Assembly (NCBI RefSeq): GCF_025698545.1
Contig: NC_068569.1
Coordinates: 9,300,001-9,364,000 of the forward strand
Source of the DNA: Gossypium raimondii
Taxonomy: Eukaryota > Streptophyta > Magnoliopsida > Malvales > Malvaceae
DNA: 64,000 bases
Direction of reading: 5' to 3'
Part shown: piece after piece, positions 59,554-64,000 of the stretch
How the letters are laid out: each line of letters opens with the position of its first letter
Position numbering within the stretch: the first letter of the stretch is position 1
Notes under the pieces: generated by a model
Database searches by the model: none
Told to the model about the DNA's origin: nothing
What the model saw: only the letters and a program-made list of their open reading frames with translations
Translations under genes and position numbers: made by a program

Positions 59554-61390
59554 TCAACTTATGATGTTCTCATTAAGTGCACCATCCTTAACCAGCTTGT
59601 CTGCAAATTTGTTGGTTTCCCTATTGATGTGAACAATGTCTCATATATAATCAAGATTTTTAAAAATAAGAATGGAGTCCACAATGCTTTTGAGATGGTG
59701 AGGTATTAAAACGAGATTTTTTATCTAATTGACAAAATTCAAACTATCTGATTCAATGATAAACTTATGCGAGATGAACCATGTTATTCAGTGAAGGAAA
59801 TAACCACGACTCTAATTGTAAACATGTCTGCTGTGATGAAATCATTTTCACCGATTGCTCTTGAGAAAGACATCAAAACTTCGCCAAGTTCGTTATGAAA
59901 AACACCTCCAATACCTGCGAGGCCGTCCTTCCCTTATGCAGCACCATCAACGTTGAATTTAAGGAAACCAGACTGCGGAGACTGCCATCTTTTGGATGAT
60001 CTAGCAATAAGATGAGGGAAGCGTAAAATGTCATCGAATGAGGCCTTAGAGTCAGGTCACTTAGCTTTGAACCACCAAGCAACCCTAGCAAATATAACAT
60101 CAATGACTTGAAACCTATCCCATATTTTGTTATTGAAGATCATCTCATTTCTGTGAGACCAAATGGACTAAACAACAACAAAGAATAGCATATATAGACC
60201 AGATCTTGTTGCAACAGTTGGGGTCAATAGCACGAATCCATGCCATGCAAAACATATCAGGGTTGTTTGGGGCCACCTACAGGATCTCTCATAACGAAGC
60301 ACAATGCTATCAAATAGCCCAAGACTCGCAACAACTAGAAAACAAGTGATTAATAGTCTCTTCCTCTGAACCACACAATGGGCAGCAGCAAGCGTTAGAT
60401 GGGATAATATTCATCTTAGCAAGCTCTACTTTAGCGGGTATTCTACCATTTAACAATCTCCAAACAAAGATCTCGATTTTTGGTGGAGCATACCCTGCCC
60501 AAACATATTTACTGTATTCAACCTTTGGGTAAGCTCTATCCAAGATCATGTTAGCTGCCACAGCTGGACGGTTTCCATCTGACACTGTCCTTAGTAGACC
60601 GATTCAAAGATGCACTGTCAAAAACCTGCAAGAACTCCTCCCATTGTTGCTTTTCCCAATCAAAGGTTGGTCTTGAGAGTTTGATGTTCCAAGTCCACTC
60701 ACCATTAGACCTATACCCGAATTCAATGACCTTTCCTTCTTTTTGATTGCTAAAGCAAAAATCCTAGGGAAACGGAGCTGTAACGACAGATTACCAATCC
60801 ATCTATCTGACCAAAAATTAATACTTCCACCATCGCCAACACAAAGTACAATATTATTGGAAAAATCATTGCGGCTCGAATCTCAGGGGATAAGTGTTCT
60901 AGTGATAATTCCATACCCATGATCAATTACCCAAAGCAGAAACAGAAGGTAGGATATTGTTCGAAATAGGATCATATTGGACTTGCAGCACCTTTCTCCA
61001 TAGCCTTTCGCCCTATCGTTTTCATATCTCCAAAGCCATTTAGTTAAGAGTGACTTGTTTTTAACTCTTAAGACAATACCTAAACCACCGGACTGAATAG
61101 GAGCACAAACGTCAGCCCAGCTAACCAATGCATCCTCTTTTTAGTAGCGTTGCCGCTCCAAAAAAAAGTTGCTCATAATACTATTGAGTTGATTATAAAT
61201 CGAGACAGGAAATTCAAACAGGAACATGTAGTATAGCGGAAGGCTCGTCAAGATAGACTTTATAACCAGACATTGCTTGAAAGCATCTAAGAACCCTTTT
61301 GATATTAGTTAACTGCTTCTTACCCCCTTCACAAAACACAATGGTGTTAATCTGACCAACGTTGATGACATGTTTGAATTTTAATGAGTT
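59554..61390 (-). pseudogene. L1-type LINE, 5'-truncated and decayed
   Basis: Read on the minus strand from 61390: a reverse transcriptase piece TIVFCEG..LTNIKRVLRCFQ, where the FADD catalytic part before TIVF is lost; then LTSLPLYYMFLFEFP and FFWSGNATKKRMHW; then WADVCAPIQSGGLGI at about 61120, LLTKWLWRYEND, a zinc-finger RVT domain (YVWAGYAPPKIEIFVWRLLN at about 60500; CPLCGSEEETINHLFSSC at about 60370), and an RNase H domain (LKFNVDGAA at about 59955; HINRETNKFADKLVKDGA at about 59600) with stop at 59554. Stops and frameshifts separate the pieces, and a short internal deletion seems to join the middle of the reverse transcriptase to its thumb. No poly-A tail or target duplication was seen. 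Confidence 0.85.
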
Positions 61391-61939
61391 TTTAATACAA
61401 CAAATTTAATTTTAAAATTAATCTTATGCTTATTTTGTTACATAGAATATGATCGTGTTTTCTTTAGTGTTGATTTAATGAAAATTAATTAACTTTTAAT
61501 CAAATCAACCTTAAAAATAAATTAAATATTAAAAGTTAACAACATTAGCTTGTGTATCAAAATGTAAACTTTTACCGAATTTAGATAACATATCAAACAA
61601 AAAAAACACAAATATTAGATTAAAAAGAGTTAATTGCATTTGACATCCCTATGGCCCTCATTCTAAATTTATCTTCAAGCTTCAAAACATTCTAATTATA
61701 TCCTCAAACTATCGTTATATCAATTAAGTCCTTTCATTATTAGAGTTGTAAACGTCAAATTTTATGTAGTTAAAATTAAAATGAAAATGTAAAGAAATGT
61801 AGAATTTTGTTACATAACTTTCAAAAGTAAACCAAGGAAAAAGAGCAAAAGTTAAAACTTTTGTAAAAATTTTGAAAACCTCGAACCTATTATTTTTAAA
61901 ACATTCATTTTTCTTTTAAATTTTTTATTTTAAATTATA
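61391..61939. other. AT-rich spacer
   Basis: No gene. The last 9 bases (61931-61939) are the left target duplication of the fold-back element that follows. Confidence 0.55.
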
Positions 61940-62379
61940 GGGTAAACTATAAAAATTGTTTGCCTCATATTACATTTTAGTCACTTATGTTTGAAATGTT
62001 GCATTTTGGTCACTTTCGTTATCGTTCTGTTACGAAGTGGTCACTCTACCGTTAAGCTCCGTTACCTCCCTAACAGTAGTCCTACGTGGCAGTTCAAATG
62101 GATTTTAAATGTCAGCTTGGATGTCCAGTTGCTAGGATGAAAATAGGTTTTTAATTAAATAAATTTAATTTGGACTGCCACGTAGGACATCCAAGTTGGC
62201 ATTTAAAACACATCTGGACTGTCATGTAAGACCGCCGTTAGGGAGGTAACGGAGCTTAACGGTAGAGTGATCACTTTGTAACAAAGCAATAACGTAAGTG
62301 ACTAAAACGTAACATTCCAAACATAAGTGACTAAAATATAATCTAAGGCAAATAAAAGTAGCTAATTTTATAATTTACC
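61940..62379. mobile_element. fold-back Mutator-type MITE (440 bp)
   Basis: Ends GGGTAAACTATAAAA and, on the other strand, GGTAAATTATAAAA. The arms are complementary for most of the length: AGTCACTTATGTTTG (61979) against CAAACATAAGTGACT (62315), and ACCGTTAAGCTCCGTTACCT (62050) against AGGTAACGGAGCTTAACGGT (62244). The flanks are TAAATTATA (61931-61939) and TAAATCATA (62380-62388), a 9-bp duplication with one change, as for Mutator-type insertions. No coding potential. A transcript through it would form a long hairpin. Confidence 0.85.
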
Positions 62380-62388
62380 TAAATCATA

Positions 62389-64000
62389 TTACATATATGA
62401 TGTGTCATTAAATTATATTATCCTAAAGTGACTATTTTAATAACGAAATAACCTAATTGATATAATCTTGATATTCTAAACATATAATTAAAATGATTTA
62501 AAATTTAATTTAAAATAAAGATAGTAGTTAACGTTGAATGCAGATTTAATCTTTAAGCTTCCCAAACTTTGTAATTATATGTAATAATTGATGGATACAA
62601 GAGAATTGACCTTTAAGCTACTAAAAGTCATATTAAAAGTGAAGAAGATAATTAGTATTAAAATAGAAATGTTAAACTTAAATTGAATATTTGGAAAATA
62701 TTTAGCTCATGGTTGTCGAGATATAATTTCCTACGGATCAACATCCATAAAGTCACGATTGCAGTTTGTAAGATAAAATGATACTACTTGCTAGTGGTTA
62801 ACTATCTACAACATAGTTGATAACATTATAACATGAAAATGGTATGATTTACGGATTTAATTGAATGTATTAATTAAATTATTATATTTATTTATAATAT
62901 TTTAAAAATATTATGATTGAAAAAGTAAAACATTCTTAATTGGTTACATATGTAAATTTAAATATTTGAAAAATAAAAAATAACAACCATATGAAAATTT
63001 TAAAAGTAAACTATTTATATAATAATTTTAAAAATTTGTAAAATTTTATTTAATTTTAAAAATATTTATACCATAATTATTTATTAGTTTATCATAATTC
63101 AATCATATAACCTTAAATGTTTTAAAGAAATTTTAAACCATATCATTAGAATAGAAGGAGAAGTTGATAACCCACAAATATTGATGAGTCGATAAGTCTA
63201 ATTTTGTAATTGACTTTAAGTTTACTTTTCAAGACAGATCAATATATTGATGGGTCGGACCCTTAAATTAAATCAAATCATTTTAGGATCATTTAAGCAT
63301 GGCATAATGATTTTTTTTGACCCTCTAATTTTACAAAAAATATTTTTTTAATTTTTTAATTTTTTTAACATGATTTGTCAAATAATGGAAAAAACTAATA
63401 ATCGGTAATTAAACAGTTTAAGGCCTGCTGTAGGAGATTTGGGCTTCTGCTGCCCTTGGACTTGTGGCTAAACTGAAGAAGTCGTTTGCTGAAAGGGTGA
63501 GTATACTGATACTGTAGCCAATCAACTCCAAGGGTTAAGCACAATTTCAGCCATTGGTTGTGCCTTCCAATGGACACCACTTCGTGTTGGGATGGACTGC
63601 CATTTATTCCTGTCATCCCTGATTTTGGATTTTGATAACCCTGATAATTTTTTTAAGAAAATAAAAATAAAACTGAATTATGTTTGTACAAAAGGTGAAG
63701 CCTAGAATTAAAAAAAGGAAGGGGCCTAAAAGTTTGTTTATGTTTTTTTTTTTTTGCAGAACATTAGAACATCAATATTGGCTATAACATGAAACTATAT
63801 AATCACAGGTGAATCAAAGGAGCTAGCTGAACTATAGCAGGAGTGGGAAATAAATTTTATTAAATTTTTGTTAGTACCAATCTTGTATTCAATTTTATAC
63901 AATTCTTATCCCTTATTCTTATTTTTTAGAAAAGAAGAAGAAGAAGAAGAAGACAAAGGTGGGATTGATTACAATATAAATTATAATAATTAAAAGCCAA
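62389..64000. other. AT-rich spacer with one balanced patch
   Basis: 62389-63390 is very AT-rich and empty. 63415-63640 is close to 48% G+C and open on the minus strand for 73 codons (63616-63395). On the plus strand, a short frame near 63437-63495 (EIWASAALGLVAKLKKSFAE) is followed by GGTGAGT, a good splice donor. I do not recognise either frame; it may be an exon of a gene running out of the window or a fragment. Confidence 0.4.
63932..63953. repeat. (GAA)n microsatellite
   Basis: Seven AAG/GAA units without interruption. Confidence 0.95.

Noticed and set aside
60310..60585. 91-codon frame with CPLC...H...C as a zinc-finger gene
   Set aside because: It is the zinc-finger RVT domain of a decayed LINE with matching pieces on both sides.

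Overview
The window looks like nuclear DNA of a dicot plant, most likely a cotton (Gossypium) or another Malvaceae. Genes have many short exons with GT-AG introns, spacers are very AT-rich, and the proteins are plant-specific families. Long LTRs that begin TGTAACAGCC/TGTAACATCC and contain GTCGGAACAGTGG and CACACGGCC...GGCGTGTG repeats resemble repeats I associate with cotton. The genus call is inference. I re-read splice sites and frames by eye; none is backed by a search or transcripts.

Layout. 35-4062 (+): 3' half of an ABCC-type ABC transporter (ABCC13-like), its 5' part outside the window. 5407-6281 (+): small two-exon LOB-domain protein (LBD23/24-like). 9472-11881 (-): HOOKLESS1-type N-acetyltransferase, three exons. 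12304-19412 (+): old Ty1/copia element with direct target repeats, split by a 3.1-kb Ty3/gypsy-type LTR and by a 230-bp hAT-type MITE. 19.4-27.7 kb: AT-rich spacer with small repeats. 27759-30002 (-): seven-exon PnsB1-like subunit of the chloroplast NDH complex. 30846-35116 (+): five-exon DNA-3-methyladenine glycosylase I (Tag family), divergent from PnsB1. 36486-37886 (-): group IIa WRKY factor (WRKY40-like), tail-to-tail with the glycosylase. 38-56 kb: transposon-rich spacer with a second hAT MITE, a solo copia-type LTR, a 1.2-kb Mutator-like element with a perfect 9-bp target repeat, and a three-level nest of LTRs. 56689-58035 (+): intronless CIPK protein kinase (CIPK5/25-like). 59554-61390 (-): dead L1-type LINE. 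61940-62379: fold-back Mutator-type MITE.

The seven genes are ordinary single-copy plant genes with no shared pathway and no operon-like grouping; they fall in three clusters separated by transposon blocks. I found no new biological system. The most informative material is the transposon stratigraphy, where several insertions can be ordered from matching target-site duplications, plus a GC-AG intron in the glycosylase gene, a diverged 253-bp tandem duplication downstream of the LBD gene, and one unexplained compositionally distinct patch near 63.5 kb.
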